From Winogradskyella litoriviva (GTDB lineage Bacteria; Bacteroidota; Bacteroidia; Flavobacteriales; Flavobacteriaceae): a DNA stretch of 64,000 nucleotides. Shown one piece after another: positions 37,141 through 46,650 of this stretch. The stretch covers positions 310,001 through 374,000 of the forward strand of contig NZ_JABRWQ010000004.1 of the NCBI RefSeq assembly GCF_013249065.1, written 5' to 3'. The translations under genes were made by a program, and so were the position numbers. Each line of letters begins with the position of its first letter. The stretch's first letter is position 1. The notes under the pieces were generated by a model, which saw only the letters and a list, made by a program, of their open reading frames with translations, did not search any database and was not told the DNA's origin.

Positions 37141-37233
37141 GTATATTAGAATTATAACTTTTTTTAGTATTAAATAGGTAGATTCTCTTTATTTACTTTG
37201 TTAAGTAAAATAATTAGTAATGTCTAGATTCAA

Positions 37234-38109
37234 TTAAGAAACTCTACAAGTTTTAACTTTACTATCTATTTGATGTACTAGATTACTTAAAAAATTCCCA
37301 GGACCTATTTCTGTAAAATCCGTTGCACCATCTTCAATCATATGTAAAATGGTATGTCTCCACATCACAGGATGCGTTAATTGAGCAATAAGATTAGACT
37401 TAATTAATTCTATATTGGTTGTTGGTCGACCTTTGATATTCTGGTAAATAGGACAAATTGGCCTTTTGAATTTTGCCTCGTTTACGGCTAATGTAAATTC
37501 TTCAACAATAGGATTCATTAAAGGTGAATGAAATGCACCATTTACAGGTAAATTTAATACTCTAATAGCGCCTGGTTTTAATTTTTCTGTAGCCTCATTT
37601 AAAGCTTTCATTTCACCAGAAATAACTACTTGATGTAAAGCATTATAGTTTGCTGGCACTACTACACCATCAATTTGATCACATATATTTTTAACAATCA
37701 CATCATACAAACCCACAACAACAGCCATTCCCATGGTTTTATTATCACAAACTTTTTGCATTGCCGTAGCACGTTTGGTTATAAGGTTTAAACCAGATTC
37801 AAAATCTAAGGCATTAATAGCAGCTAAAGCAGAAATCTCTCCTAAAGAATGACCTGCAACCATATTGGGTCTAAAAGCTTTACCTAGTGTTTTAGATAAA
37901 ATGTAAGAATGTAAAAAAATGGCAGGTTGGCAAAACTGCGTTTGTTTTAAGTCTGCCGCAGAACCGTTGAACATTATGTCTGTAATAGAAAATCCTAAAA
38001 TGCTATTAGCTTTTTTAAAATAGTCTTTAGCCAATTTAGAATCATCATATAACTTTTTTCCCATTCCTGGAAATTGAGTTCCTTGACCAGGAAATAAATA
38101 TGCATGCAT
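37234..38109 (-). CDS. fabD: Malonyl-CoA:ACP transacylase
   Basis: This 291-residue enzyme loads malonate onto acyl carrier protein for fatty acid synthesis. The N-terminal FPGQGTQFPGMG, the nucleophile elbow AGHSLGE (Ser88), the QQ-type region and GAFHSPLM with the catalytic His near 196 are all present. Length is normal. It is transcribed alone between EamA and the helicase, away from other fab genes. I am very sure. Confidence 0.95.
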   Translation of the reverse strand: MHAYLFPGQGTQFPGMGKKLYDDSKLAKDYFKKANSILGFSITDIMFNGSAADLKQTQFCQPAIFLHSYILSKTLGKAFRPNMVAGHSLGEISALAAINALDFESGLNLITKRATAMQKVCDNKTMGMAVVVGLYDVIVKNICDQIDGVVVPANYNALHQVVISGEMKALNEATEKLKPGAIRVLNLPVNGAFHSPLMNPIVEEFTLAVNEAKFKRPICPIYQNIKGRPTTNIELIKSNLIAQLTHPVMWRHTILHMIEDGATDFTEIGPGNFLSNLVHQIDSKVKTCRVS

Positions 38110-38248
38110 AATACGTTCTGTAAATTAACTGTTCTTTAAAATAAGAATTATAAAATGATTGAATAAACAATTAAATAAATATACTATTGATTTACAAAAT
38201 AATAGGTTAATTAGTCATAAAAAAAGATGAGATTATCTTCTTATCTGT

Positions 38249-39592
38249 TTATTTTTTCTTTTTCTTAGACTTTGATTCTTCCTTCTTTAAAATATTGCTT
38301 TTGCTTTCAATTAAATAATTAGCTAAAATTTTATCTACTAACTCCTCCTTAGTTAAATGATGAAAGATGGTTTTTATCTTCGATTTAAAATCTTCTGAAA
38401 CGTCACGGTTTGGTTTTGTTTTAAATACTTTTTTGGCCCATAAAAGTGCATTGTTTTCTTCGATACTATGAGCATCTGCCTTTTTGAATTCGTGAAATGC
38501 AATGCCTAATTCATCTTCAAAATCGGCAATATCAATCACTTCTTCTTGTTGTAAAACCGTTAGAGATAAGCCCTTTGCTCCTGCTCTAGCTGTTCGTCCA
38601 CTCCTATGTACATAAGCATCATAAGTGTCTGGCAAATGGTAATTCACCACATAAGAAATATCTTTTACATCAATACCACGCGCTGCTAAATCCGTTGCTA
38701 CTAAAATAGAGATATGTCCTTCCCTAAATTGTCCCATTATACGATCTCTAATCCCTTGCGATAAACTTCCATGAAGCGCTCCAGAAGAGAACTTGTTAAT
38801 TGCTAAATTCTTAGCTAATTTATTTACAGCGGCTTTGGTTTTACAAAAAATAATACCTTGCTGTCCTTCCTTAGAATTTAAAAAATGAAGTAAAACAGCT
38901 AATTTTTCAATTGGTTCTACAACCACATATTGATGATCTATACCTTGATGACCAACAGTTGCCATATCTGCTTCAACCTGAACCACATGCTTAGACATAT
39001 AATTCTGAACCAATTGTTTTATGGCTCCAGATAACGTTGCTGTAAATAAAAACGTTCGTCTCTTTTTAGGAATACCTTTAATAATAAGGTCTAAATCTGT
39101 TTTTAGAGCACTGACCATTTCATCAGCTTCATCTAAAACTAAATACTTTAATTCTTTTAGATTCACGGCTCCACGGCTCACTAAATCGACTAATCGACCT
39201 GGTGTTGCCACTATAATTTGAGTAGTTTCCTTTAAACGTTCTATTTGTGGTTTTATAGGAATACCTCCAAAAGTCGCTGCGATAGAAACCTGAGGATTAT
39301 GCTGAGAAAAAGAAAGTAAATTAGCATAAATTTGTTGTCCTAACTCACGTGTTGGAGCCAAAATTACTGCTTGTACGTTAGTATCTTGCGTATCTATTAA
39401 TTGTAAAAGTGGCAAACCAAAAGCTGCTGTTTTCCCTGTACCTGTTTTGGCTATTGCAACAATATCTTCCTTTTTATTTAATATAACAGGAATTGCTTTT
39501 TGTTGAATATCTGTGGGTACAGAAATCTGTAATTCGGCTAAACTTTTTAAACTGTTCTCGTTGATTCCTAATTCAGAAAAATCCTTGGGCAT
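38249..39592 (-). CDS. DEAD-box RNA helicase
   Basis: This 447-residue helicase shows the Q motif (LAELQISVPTDIQQKAIP), motif I AKTGTGKT, motif Ia PTRELGQQ, motif II DEAD, motif III TAT, and motif VI HRSGRTAR, followed by a Lys-rich tail ending in EESKSKKKKK that should bind RNA. The ATG at 39592 is chosen because a TAnnTTTG promoter element sits 16 bp upstream, inside the longer frame. It probably remodels RNA or ribosomes, as the cold-type helicases do. Confidence 0.93.
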   Translation of the reverse strand: MPKDFSELGINENSLKSLAELQISVPTDIQQKAIPVILNKKEDIVAIAKTGTGKTAAFGLPLLQLIDTQDTNVQAVILAPTRELGQQIYANLLSFSQHNPQVSIAATFGGIPIKPQIERLKETTQIIVATPGRLVDLVSRGAVNLKELKYLVLDEADEMVSALKTDLDLIIKGIPKKRRTFLFTATLSGAIKQLVQNYMSKHVVQVEADMATVGHQGIDHQYVVVEPIEKLAVLLHFLNSKEGQQGIIFCKTKAAVNKLAKNLAINKFSSGALHGSLSQGIRDRIMGQFREGHISILVATDLAARGIDVKDISYVVNYHLPDTYDAYVHRSGRTARAGAKGLSLTVLQQEEVIDIADFEDELGIAFHEFKKADAHSIEENNALLWAKKVFKTKPNRDVSEDFKSKIKTIFHHLTKEELVDKILANYLIESKSNILKKEESKSKKKKK

Positions 39593-39607
39593 AAAATATA
39601 ATTTTTG

Positions 39608-39615
39608 CAAAGGTA
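39608..39615 (-). promoter_or_regulatory. -7 element of the DEAD-box helicase gene
   Basis: TACCTTTG on the minus strand lies 16 bp upstream of the chosen ATG and fits TAnnTTTG. No clear -33 TTG was found at 19-21 bp. The 316 bp between this gene and the Crp/Fnr gene hold the two divergent promoters and nothing else I can support. Confidence 0.6.
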
Positions 39616-39875
39616 AGGATACTGCTCTTGGAAAATAGTTTAATTCCGATTCATTACGTCTAAATTCATCCAATTGGAACAGAATAAATACTTCAGATTG
39701 ATTTAACCTTAAATATCAAGTTAACACTTACCTTTTTTAGCATTTATATTGAACTTTTAAAAAAGAATGACAAGATAAAATTTGTAATTATAGTTAATGT
39801 GTTAGCTTATTCATGGTAAGAAATTACAGAAATTTTGCTCTAATAATGGTAAAAGACAAAACTGATAAGATTATG

Positions 39876-39883
39876 TATCTTTG
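39876..39883 (+). promoter_or_regulatory. -7 element of the Crp/Fnr-family gene
   Basis: TATCTTTG at this position fits TAnnTTTG. Transcription would start near 39890, which is downstream of all ATG codons in the long frame before the first domain and points to the GTG at 39909 as start. Confidence 0.6.
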
Positions 39884-39908
39884 CACCTCAATTTTCACCA
39901 AAACCATT

Positions 39909-40481
39909 GTGGAACAAATTAAAGCTTACTTAGATCAAATTGCTACTATATCTAATACAGATTGGGAATTTTTTATGTCTAAATTAAAACGTCGTGTTAT
40001 CCCAAAAAAAACAGTGTTTTTAGAGCGCAACCAAATTGAAGAGCATATCTCTTTTATAGAATCTGGTGTTGTACGTTTGTTTATCCCAAAGGAAAATCCT
40101 GATAAAGAAATCACTTTTGGTTTTAGTTTTAAAAATCAATTTATTAGTGCTTACGATTCGTTTTTGACCCAAACGCCTTCTGCTTATCAATTACAAGCGT
40201 TAACAAAAACAACAATTCTAAGCATCAATTATACCGATTTACAAGACGTTTATAAAACTACACAAATAGGAAATCTTATTGGTAGGTTAACTGCTGAGCG
40301 TTTATTTTTAATTAAATCTAAACGCGAACAAAACTTACTAAATCTCACAGCTGAGGAGCGTTATGTTAAACTATTTAAAGAAAGACCAGAAGTCTTAAAG
40401 GTAATTCCTCTAAAATATGTAAGCTCTTATATTGGTGTAACGCCACAGGCCTTAAGTCGTATTCGTAAACGTCTTATTTAA
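39909..40481 (+). CDS. Crp/Fnr-family transcriptional regulator (probable GTG start)
   Basis: This regulator has an N-terminal cyclic-nucleotide-binding-like beta-barrel (about residues 20-120; RVIPKKTVFLERNQIEEHIS) and a short C-terminal helix-turn-helix (YVSSYIGVTPQALSRIRKRL). With a GTG start at 39909 it has 190 residues and begins VEQIKAYLDQIATIS, as expected for the family. ATG starts further upstream would lie before the promoter -7 element. There is no FNR iron-sulfur cysteine cluster. The target is unknown; the desaturase next to it is a candidate. Confidence 0.82.
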   Translation: MEQIKAYLDQIATISNTDWEFFMSKLKRRVIPKKTVFLERNQIEEHISFIESGVVRLFIPKENPDKEITFGFSFKNQFISAYDSFLTQTPSAYQLQALTKTTILSINYTDLQDVYKTTQIGNLIGRLTAERLFLIKSKREQNLLNLTAEERYVKLFKERPEVLKVIPLKYVSSYIGVTPQALSRIRKRLI

Positions 40482-40503
40482 TGTTTTTATTGATTTAGGT
40501 TCA

Positions 40504-40534
40504 TTGTTTTAAGTTCTTTGTCAAATTATCTTTG
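40504..40534 (+). promoter_or_regulatory. Promoter of the desaturase gene
   Basis: TTG (40504-40506), a 20-bp spacer and TATCTTTG (40527-40534) form a full Bacteroidota promoter 15 bp before the ATG at 40550. This fixes the desaturase start and excludes the in-frame ATG at 40532. Confidence 0.75.
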
Positions 40535-40549
40535 CAAAAAACATATAAT

Positions 40550-41290
40550 ATGACAATTATAATTTTTGTAGTAGTACTTTGGTATGGCGGATTATTCTTT
40601 CAATCCTTTTTTTTGCATCGATATGCAGCCCATCAGGTTTTTACAATGACTAAAACCATGGAACGTATAACGTTTGTGCTAACATGGATTTTTCAAGGTT
40701 CTAGTTACTTAAGTGCTTATGGTTATGGTATTATGCATCGTATGCACCATGCCTATACTGATACAGAAAAAGATCCACATTCACCATCTTACGATGCTAA
40801 TCTATTTGCCATGATGTGGAAAACTAAAACCATATATCAAGATATTAACAAACAGCGTATAGCAATAGACGAGCGTTTTACCAAAAATGTACCACAATGG
40901 AAAAGCTTTGATACATTTGCAAGTTCTCGTTTCTCTAGACTATTATGGATTGCTGCCTATGTATTATTCTTTGCATTTTTTGTTACGTCTTGGTGGCAAT
41001 GGCTATTGTTACCTATTACCTTTTTAATGGCTCCAATCCATGGTGTAATTATTAATTGGTTTGGGCATATTTATGGTTACGTAAATTTTAAGATGAAAAA
41101 TACGAGTAAAAATTTATTTCGTTTCGATTTTCTTATGATGGGAGAAGGCTATCACAACAACCACCATAAATTTGCAAGTAGAGCTAATTTTGGTGTAAAA
41201 TGGTATGAAATTGACGTAACTTATCTTATAATTAAAGTACTTAATGCTTTTGGTGTTATTCGATTAAAACCTATAAAAGTAAAAGCGTAA
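40550..41290 (+). CDS. Membrane fatty acid desaturase (delta-9 acyl-CoA/acyl-lipid type)
   Basis: This 246-residue membrane protein contains the three histidine boxes of delta-9 desaturases: HRYAAH near residue 21, HRMHH near 64 and HNNHH near 202, spaced by hydrophobic spans. These bind the di-iron centre that inserts a double bond in a fatty acyl chain. The start at 40550 follows the promoter and leads directly into the first span. Role: membrane-fluidity control, perhaps under the adjacent Crp/Fnr-type protein. Confidence 0.9.
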   Translation: MTIIIFVVVLWYGGLFFQSFFLHRYAAHQVFTMTKTMERITFVLTWIFQGSSYLSAYGYGIMHRMHHAYTDTEKDPHSPSYDANLFAMMWKTKTIYQDINKQRIAIDERFTKNVPQWKSFDTFASSRFSRLLWIAAYVLFFAFFVTSWWQWLLLPITFLMAPIHGVIINWFGHIYGYVNFKMKNTSKNLFRFDFLMMGEGYHNNHHKFASRANFGVKWYEIDVTYLIIKVLNAFGVIRLKPIKVKA

Positions 41291-41402
41291 CAGGTCATTT
41301 CTTTTAATTTCAAATTTTCGTTAAAAGGCATTATCTTGCAGTTACTATAAAATAACGCTCTCTAAATTATAACTGAGATCATTAAAAGTACCAGAAGCAA
41401 GA

Positions 41403-42740
41403 ATGATATATACAATTATTGATGTTGAAACTACAGGTCAGAGCAATCGAATGACCGAAATTTCTGTTTTTAAATTTGATGGTCATCAAGTTATTGACGA
41501 GTTTACATCTTTAATAAACCCTGAAGCCTATATTCCACAACACATTACAGCATTAACAGGTATTGATTCTGATATGGTGGCTAATGCGCCAACCTTTGCA
41601 GATGTTGCAGAGGATATCTTAAAAATTACAGAAGACACCATATTTGTAGCACACAATGTTAACTTTGACTATAACGTAATACAAGGTGAATTTAAACGCA
41701 TCGGACAAGAATTTACAAGAAAAAAACTATGTACCGTTAGGTTATCTAGACGTTTAATTCCTGGTCATCGTTCTTACAGTTTAGGAAAAATTTGCAAAGC
41801 TTTAGATATTAATTTAGTAGATAGACACAGAGCAAGAGGTGATGCTGAAGCTACTGTAATTCTTTTTGAATTATTACTACAACAACCCAATTCTGAAGAC
41901 GTTTTTAAAGAATTTTTAAATAAGAATTCTAGAGAATCTACCTTACCTCCTAACCTTCCGAAAGAAAAATTTGAAGCCTTACCAACCACAGCTGGTATTT
42001 ATTACTTTAAGAATAAAAAAGGGAAGGTTATTTATGTTGGTAAAGCTATTAATATAAAAAAACGTGTTCTCAGTCATTTTTATAGTAAGACTAAAAAGTC
42101 TTTAGAAATGGTAAGAGAAACAGGAGATTTAGATTTTGAAACTTCAGGTAGTGAGCTTATCGCTTTACTTATGGAAGATGCAGCTATAAAACATCACTTT
42201 CCTATTTATAATAAGGTGGCTAAACGTACTATTCAATCATTTTCAATTTTTTCTTATGAAGATCGAAATGGAATTCTACATTTAGCAAGTAACAAAACGC
42301 GCTTAGTACCTAATCCTATTATTACATTGTTTAATATTAGAGATGTTAGGACATATGTAGAAAAAAATTGCGAAAAATTTAATTTATGTCCTAAATATTG
42401 TCATTTACAAGAGGCTGTGACTGAATGTTCTCATTACAGTATTACTAACTGTTCTGGCATCTGCAGAGGTCAAGAAACAGTAGACAACTATAACAACAGA
42501 GTATTAGAAGCTATACACGATATGTCTAATCAAAAAGACAATGTTATTTTAAAGGAAAAAGGCCGAAACAATAATGAAGAAGCCTTTGTAATGATTAAAG
42601 ATGGTGAATATCTAGGCTACGGATTTATAAGTAAGGATGAACAAATTAACCATATAGACGATTTAAATACCTTTTTAATTCCTCAAAAAAATAATATGGA
42701 TATTCAGAAGATTTTACGTCCAGTTTTAATGAATCGGTAG
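41403..42740 (+). CDS. DNA polymerase III epsilon-like 3'-5' exonuclease fused to a GIY-YIG nuclease domain
   Basis: This 445-residue protein starts with a DEDDh exonuclease (residues 1-165): IIDVETTG with the first acidic pair, VAHNVNFDYNV and HRARGDA. It continues with a UvrC/Cho-type GIY-YIG domain (about 195-275): GIYYFKNKKGKVIYVGKA and SGSELIALLMEDAAIKH with the metal Glu. A Cys-rich stretch (CPKYCHLQEAVTECS near 335) follows, which may bind metal. The fusion suggests repair of lesions by nick plus end trimming. It is a common Bacteroidota domain order. Confidence 0.9.
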   Translation: MIYTIIDVETTGQSNRMTEISVFKFDGHQVIDEFTSLINPEAYIPQHITALTGIDSDMVANAPTFADVAEDILKITEDTIFVAHNVNFDYNVIQGEFKRIGQEFTRKKLCTVRLSRRLIPGHRSYSLGKICKALDINLVDRHRARGDAEATVILFELLLQQPNSEDVFKEFLNKNSRESTLPPNLPKEKFEALPTTAGIYYFKNKKGKVIYVGKAINIKKRVLSHFYSKTKKSLEMVRETGDLDFETSGSELIALLMEDAAIKHHFPIYNKVAKRTIQSFSIFSYEDRNGILHLASNKTRLVPNPIITLFNIRDVRTYVEKNCEKFNLCPKYCHLQEAVTECSHYSITNCSGICRGQETVDNYNNRVLEAIHDMSNQKDNVILKEKGRNNNEEAFVMIKDGEYLGYGFISKDEQINHIDDLNTFLIPQKNNMDIQKILRPVLMNR

Positions 42741-42772
42741 TTTTTAAACTTAATCTTTTAACCGAAATAAGT

Positions 42773-43015
42773 CTATACTAACTTTACATTTACAGCAGTT
42801 GGGCCTTTTTTACCCTGTTCTATCTGAAACGTAACTTTATTGTGTTGTTTAATTTTATCTACGCAATTAGTGGTATGCACAAAAATTTCTTCGTCAGAAT
42901 CATTAATGCTTATAAAGCCAAACCCTTTAGTATAATTGAAAAACTTTACAGTTCCTTGCTTCACTTCACTTGCTTTATTACCTTTAAATAAATTCTTAAA
43001 AAATTGTACTATCAT
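42773..43015 (-). CDS. Cold-shock-domain protein
   Basis: This 80-residue protein has a short basic N-terminus with a hydrophobic start (MIVQFFKNLFKGNKA), then a cold-shock domain with GTVKFFNYTKGFGFIS (RNP1 KGFGFI) and EIFVHTT (RNP2), ending in GPTAVNVKLV. It binds single-stranded RNA or DNA. The ATG at 43015 is used because the promoter at 43054-43083 lies within the longer frame. Confidence 0.9.
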   Translation of the reverse strand: MIVQFFKNLFKGNKASEVKQGTVKFFNYTKGFGFISINDSDEEIFVHTTNCVDKIKQHNKVTFQIEQGKKGPTAVNVKLV

Positions 43016-43053
43016 TTTTAAATTGCCATTAATTTGTAATCCATTTGCAGCTA

Positions 43054-43083
43054 CAAATTTACATTTTGTTTTTGTCCTACCAA
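43054..43083 (-). promoter_or_regulatory. Promoter of the cold-shock-domain gene
   Basis: On the minus strand TTG (43083-43081), a 19-bp spacer and TAAATTTG (43061-43054) form a full Bacteroidota promoter. The leader to the ATG at 43015 is only about 30 bases, shorter than the long leaders of E. coli cold-shock genes. Confidence 0.75.
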
Positions 43084-43271
43084 ACGTATCGAGCAAGTAT
43101 CAGTACTTTTTTATAAAAGTATTTATAGGATAATAGCAACTAATTGGCTTAAATAAGGCCGTATTTTTTATAATTACATGACAAAAATCAACTTATTACT
43201 ATTTTCTAATAGTTATTTTTGTCCCATTATTATTTCAAGCAAAACAGAAAATCTAAGTTTCAATTTTAAAA

Positions 43272-45380
43272 ATGAATCAAAAACTTACCAACAAAGCCGT
43301 TTACATAACGACTACGGAACCCGACAGTGGAAAATCAATTATTTCTTTAGGATTAATGCAATTATTACTAGGTAAAGCAGCAAAAGTAGGCTACTTCAGA
43401 CCTATAATAGACGACCTTGCTCCAGGAGAAATAGATAATCATATAAATACAGTAATTAGTTATTTTAATCTCGATTTAAAGTTTGAAGATGCTTATGCTT
43501 TTAAAAGAAGTGAAGTTATCAGAAAGAAAAATGAGAATAAAGATGATGAAATCATCGGAACAATAATTGAAAAATTTAAAACAATTGAAGAACGTTTTGA
43601 TTTTGTTTTGGTTGAAGGCAGCAGTTTTGTTGGAGAAGGTTCTATAATTGAATTTGATATTAATGTATTAATTGCAAAAAATCTTGGTGTACCTGCTATT
43701 ATTCTAGCAAGTGGAAAAGGTAAAACAACAGAAGAGCTTATTAGTAATTTGCATATGGCTTACGATTCCTTTAAAGATAAAGGCGTAGAAGTTTTGTCTA
43801 TTATAGCTAATAAAATAGAACTAAAAAACCAGGAATCTATAATTTCCGAATTAAAAAAGGACTTACCTTATAATATAAATGTTAATGCAATTCCTAATAA
43901 CCCTAAATTATCTAACCCATCAATTAAAGAAATTGTTGATGCCTTAGATGCTGATGTACTTTTTGGAGAAGCGCATATCAACAACCAAGCTGGTAACTTT
44001 AGCGTTGGTGCTATGCAACTTAGAAATTATTTAACACATTTAAAGGAAAATGCATTAATAATTACACCAGGTGACAGAGCTGATATTATTTTAGGTGGTT
44101 TGCAGGCCAATTTATCCGATAATTATCCTTCTATTTCTGGTATTGTACTTACTGGTGGATTAACACCAGAGGAACCAATTATTAAACTTATTGAAGGACT
44201 TTCTGAAATTGTACCAATTATCTCAGCACCAAGAGGTACCTATTCTGTAACCAATCAAATTGGTGAAATTAAATCTCAAATTTATGCAGAAAATACTGAG
44301 AAAATTTTAACCTCAATAAATGATTTTGAAAAACATGTTAATGTAGATGATCTTGTAGAACGATTAATAACGTTTGAAACAAAAAGTGTTACCCCAAGAA
44401 TGTTTCAATACAACTTATTAAAACAAGCTAAATCTAATAAAAAACATATTGTTTTACCAGAAGGCTTAGACGAACGTGTTTTAAGAGCAACTAAACAACT
44501 TGTAGATTTAGATGCAGTAGAAATTACTTTGCTTGGTGATAAAAAACTAATTGAAGAGAAACTTGTAAACCTAGATTTAGCCTTAGATTTAAATTTAGTA
44601 AATATTATAAACCCAATAGAATCACCACTTTTTGAATCTTATTCTGAAACCCTTTATGAATTACGTAAGCATAAAAACGTAAATTTAGCAATGGCTCAAG
44701 ATTTAATGGAAGATGTTTCTTATTTTGGAACTATGATGGTGCATAAAGGTGATGCAGACGGAATGGTTTCTGGAGCTGTACATACTACACAACATACTAT
44801 TAGACCAGCTCTTCAGTTTATAAAAACTAAACCAGAAACGTCTATAGTTTCTTCAGTATTTTTTATGTGCTTAGAAGATAGAGTTTCCGTTTATGGTGAT
44901 TGTGCTATTAATCCTAATCCAACAGCAGAGCAATTATCAGAAATTGCTATTTCTTCAGCAAAAACAAGTATTGCTTTTGGGATAGACCCTAAAGTAGCTA
45001 TGCTTTCTTACTCTTCTGGTACGTCTGGTGTTGGAGAAGATGTAGAAAAAGTTAGAGCAGCTACAGAACTTATAAAAACTAAGAGTCCAGAATTAAAAGT
45101 TGAAGGACCAATACAATATGATGCTGCCGTAGACATGAATGTTGGTAAAACTAAATTACCAGATTCTGAAGTTGCCGGACAAGCAAATGTCTTTATTTTC
45201 CCTGATTTAAATACAGGAAACAATACTTATAAAGCCGTACAAAGAGAAACTAAAGCTTTAGCCATAGGACCAATTATACAAGGCCTTAACAAACCAGTTA
45301 ACGATTTAAGTAGAGGTTGTACTACAGAAGACATTTTTAACACTGTTATTGTAACCGTTATTCAAGCACAAGATTTTTAA
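43272..45380 (+). CDS. pta: Phosphate acetyltransferase with N-terminal BioD-like and DRTGG domains
   Basis: This 702-residue protein interconverts acetyl-CoA and acetyl phosphate. It has a BioD-like P-loop domain (TTTEPDSGKSIISLG near residue 13), a DRTGG domain (about 225-335), and the catalytic phosphotransacetylase domain (about 375-700) with LPEGLDERVLRA and ALSYSSGTSG-type sequence (AMLSYSSGTSGVGEDV). The long form is usual in Bacteroidota and enteric bacteria. ackA follows 10 bp later, forming the acetate pathway. No promoter could be assigned with confidence. Confidence 0.94.
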   Translation: MNQKLTNKAVYITTTEPDSGKSIISLGLMQLLLGKAAKVGYFRPIIDDLAPGEIDNHINTVISYFNLDLKFEDAYAFKRSEVIRKKNENKDDEIIGTIIEKFKTIEERFDFVLVEGSSFVGEGSIIEFDINVLIAKNLGVPAIILASGKGKTTEELISNLHMAYDSFKDKGVEVLSIIANKIELKNQESIISELKKDLPYNINVNAIPNNPKLSNPSIKEIVDALDADVLFGEAHINNQAGNFSVGAMQLRNYLTHLKENALIITPGDRADIILGGLQANLSDNYPSISGIVLTGGLTPEEPIIKLIEGLSEIVPIISAPRGTYSVTNQIGEIKSQIYAENTEKILTSINDFEKHVNVDDLVERLITFETKSVTPRMFQYNLLKQAKSNKKHIVLPEGLDERVLRATKQLVDLDAVEITLLGDKKLIEEKLVNLDLALDLNLVNIINPIESPLFESYSETLYELRKHKNVNLAMAQDLMEDVSYFGTMMVHKGDADGMVSGAVHTTQHTIRPALQFIKTKPETSIVSSVFFMCLEDRVSVYGDCAINPNPTAEQLSEIAISSAKTSIAFGIDPKVAMLSYSSGTSGVGEDVEKVRAATELIKTKSPELKVEGPIQYDAAVDMNVGKTKLPDSEVAGQANVFIFPDLNTGNNTYKAVQRETKALAIGPIIQGLNKPVNDLSRGCTTEDIFNTVIVTVIQAQDF

Positions 45381-45390
45381 AATAAGAAAA

Positions 45391-46575
45391 ATGAACATAT
45401 TAGTTATTAATTCTGGAAGTTCTTCCATAAAATTTCAATTAATTCAAATGCCATCCGAAACATTAGTTTGTAGCGGATTGGTAGAACGCATAGGTCAAAA
45501 AGATGCAATTATTAATTATGAAACAAATAAAATAGACACCAAAGAAATACATTCTATAAAAAATCATAACGAAGGGTTAAAACTGGTTGTAGATTTATTA
45601 TTAGATGCAGAAAAAGGTGTTATTACAAATACAGACGAAATTGAAATAGTGGGTCATCGTGTAGTACATGGTGGAAACTCTTTTTCTAACACTACATTAA
45701 TTACCAACGATGTAAAACATAAAATTGAGGAATATTCAGCGTTAGCTCCTTTACACAATCCTAATAATTTAGAAGGAATTAGGGTTGCAGAACAACTTTT
45801 TCCTAATGCAAAACAAGCTGCTATTTTTGATACAGCATTTTTTCAGACATTACCAGAAAAAGCTAAAAAGTATGCTATTCCGAATACTTTATATAAAGAA
45901 CATGGTATTCAAGTCTATGGTTTTCATGGAACTAGTCATAAATTTGTTACCACTAAAGCACTGAATTACCTAAAACTAGACACGTCTAAAATTATTACTA
46001 TTCACTTAGGTAATGGTTGCAGTATGACAGCTGTAGAAAACGGTAAAAGTATAGACCACAACCTTGGGTTTACACCATCTAATGGTTTAATTATGGGTAC
46101 AAGAAGTGGTGATATTGATCACGCAATTGTGTTTTATTTAGTAGATACTTTGGGTTACAGTTTAGATAAAGTAAAAACCATGCTAACTAAAGAAAGTGGT
46201 ATGTTTGGCCTTACAGGTTATAGTGATTTAAGAGATATTGAATCACAAGCCGAAAAAGGAAATGAAGATTGCAAATTGGCTTTAGAAATGAACGCCTACC
46301 GTATTAAAAAATATATTGGTGCATATACTGCTGCAATGAATGGCTTAGATGCCATTGTATTTACTGCTGGTATTGGTGAAAACTCAAATTATATGAGAGA
46401 AAAGGTTTGTGAGAACATGGATTATTTTGGCATACAACTAGATCTTGATAAAAATGATGTAAGATCTAAAGAAGTAAGAGAAATTAATGTAAAAGATGCT
46501 AAAACCAAAATATTAGTAATTCCTACTAACGAAGAATTAGAAATAGCTAAACAAGCTTTTGATTTAGTACAATAA
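45391..46575 (+). CDS. ackA: Acetate kinase
   Basis: This 394-residue kinase interconverts acetyl phosphate plus ADP and acetate plus ATP. It starts MNILVINSGSSSIKFQLI, with HRVVHGG near residue 87, the HGTSHK block, LGNGCSM, GLIMGTRSGDID and the closing FTAGIGENS. It is 10 bp after pta and ends at a strong bidirectional terminator. I am very sure. Confidence 0.96.
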   Translation: MNILVINSGSSSIKFQLIQMPSETLVCSGLVERIGQKDAIINYETNKIDTKEIHSIKNHNEGLKLVVDLLLDAEKGVITNTDEIEIVGHRVVHGGNSFSNTTLITNDVKHKIEEYSALAPLHNPNNLEGIRVAEQLFPNAKQAAIFDTAFFQTLPEKAKKYAIPNTLYKEHGIQVYGFHGTSHKFVTTKALNYLKLDTSKIITIHLGNGCSMTAVENGKSIDHNLGFTPSNGLIMGTRSGDIDHAIVFYLVDTLGYSLDKVKTMLTKESGMFGLTGYSDLRDIESQAEKGNEDCKLALEMNAYRIKKYIGAYTAAMNGLDAIVFTAGIGENSNYMREKVCENMDYFGIQLDLDKNDVRSKEVREINVKDAKTKILVIPTNEELEIAKQAFDLVQ

Positions 46576-46603
46576 ACTGTACTCATAGTATTAAAAAAAA
46601 AAA

Positions 46604-46623
46604 TAGCTCTATTTTTAGAGCTA
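46604..46623. terminator. Bidirectional intrinsic terminator between ackA and the patatin gene
   Basis: An 8-bp stem TAGCTCTA / TAGAGCTA with a TTTT loop is flanked by a run of A on the left and TTTTTTTT on the right. Stem extension through A-T pairs makes it strong. It serves both convergent genes. Confidence 0.85.
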
Positions 46624-46650
46624 TTTTTTTTCTTTATTTATAATTAATTT

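Noticed and set aside
37192..37209. Short inverted repeat TTTACTT-N4-AAGTAAA between EamA and fabD
   Set aside because: The stem is only seven A/T-rich pairs and no U-tract follows on the minus strand; chance is likely.
39698..39719. FNR/CRP-like box TTGAT-N12-ATCAA
   Set aside because: The spacer is 12 bases, not the usual 4, and the arms are too short to stand alone.
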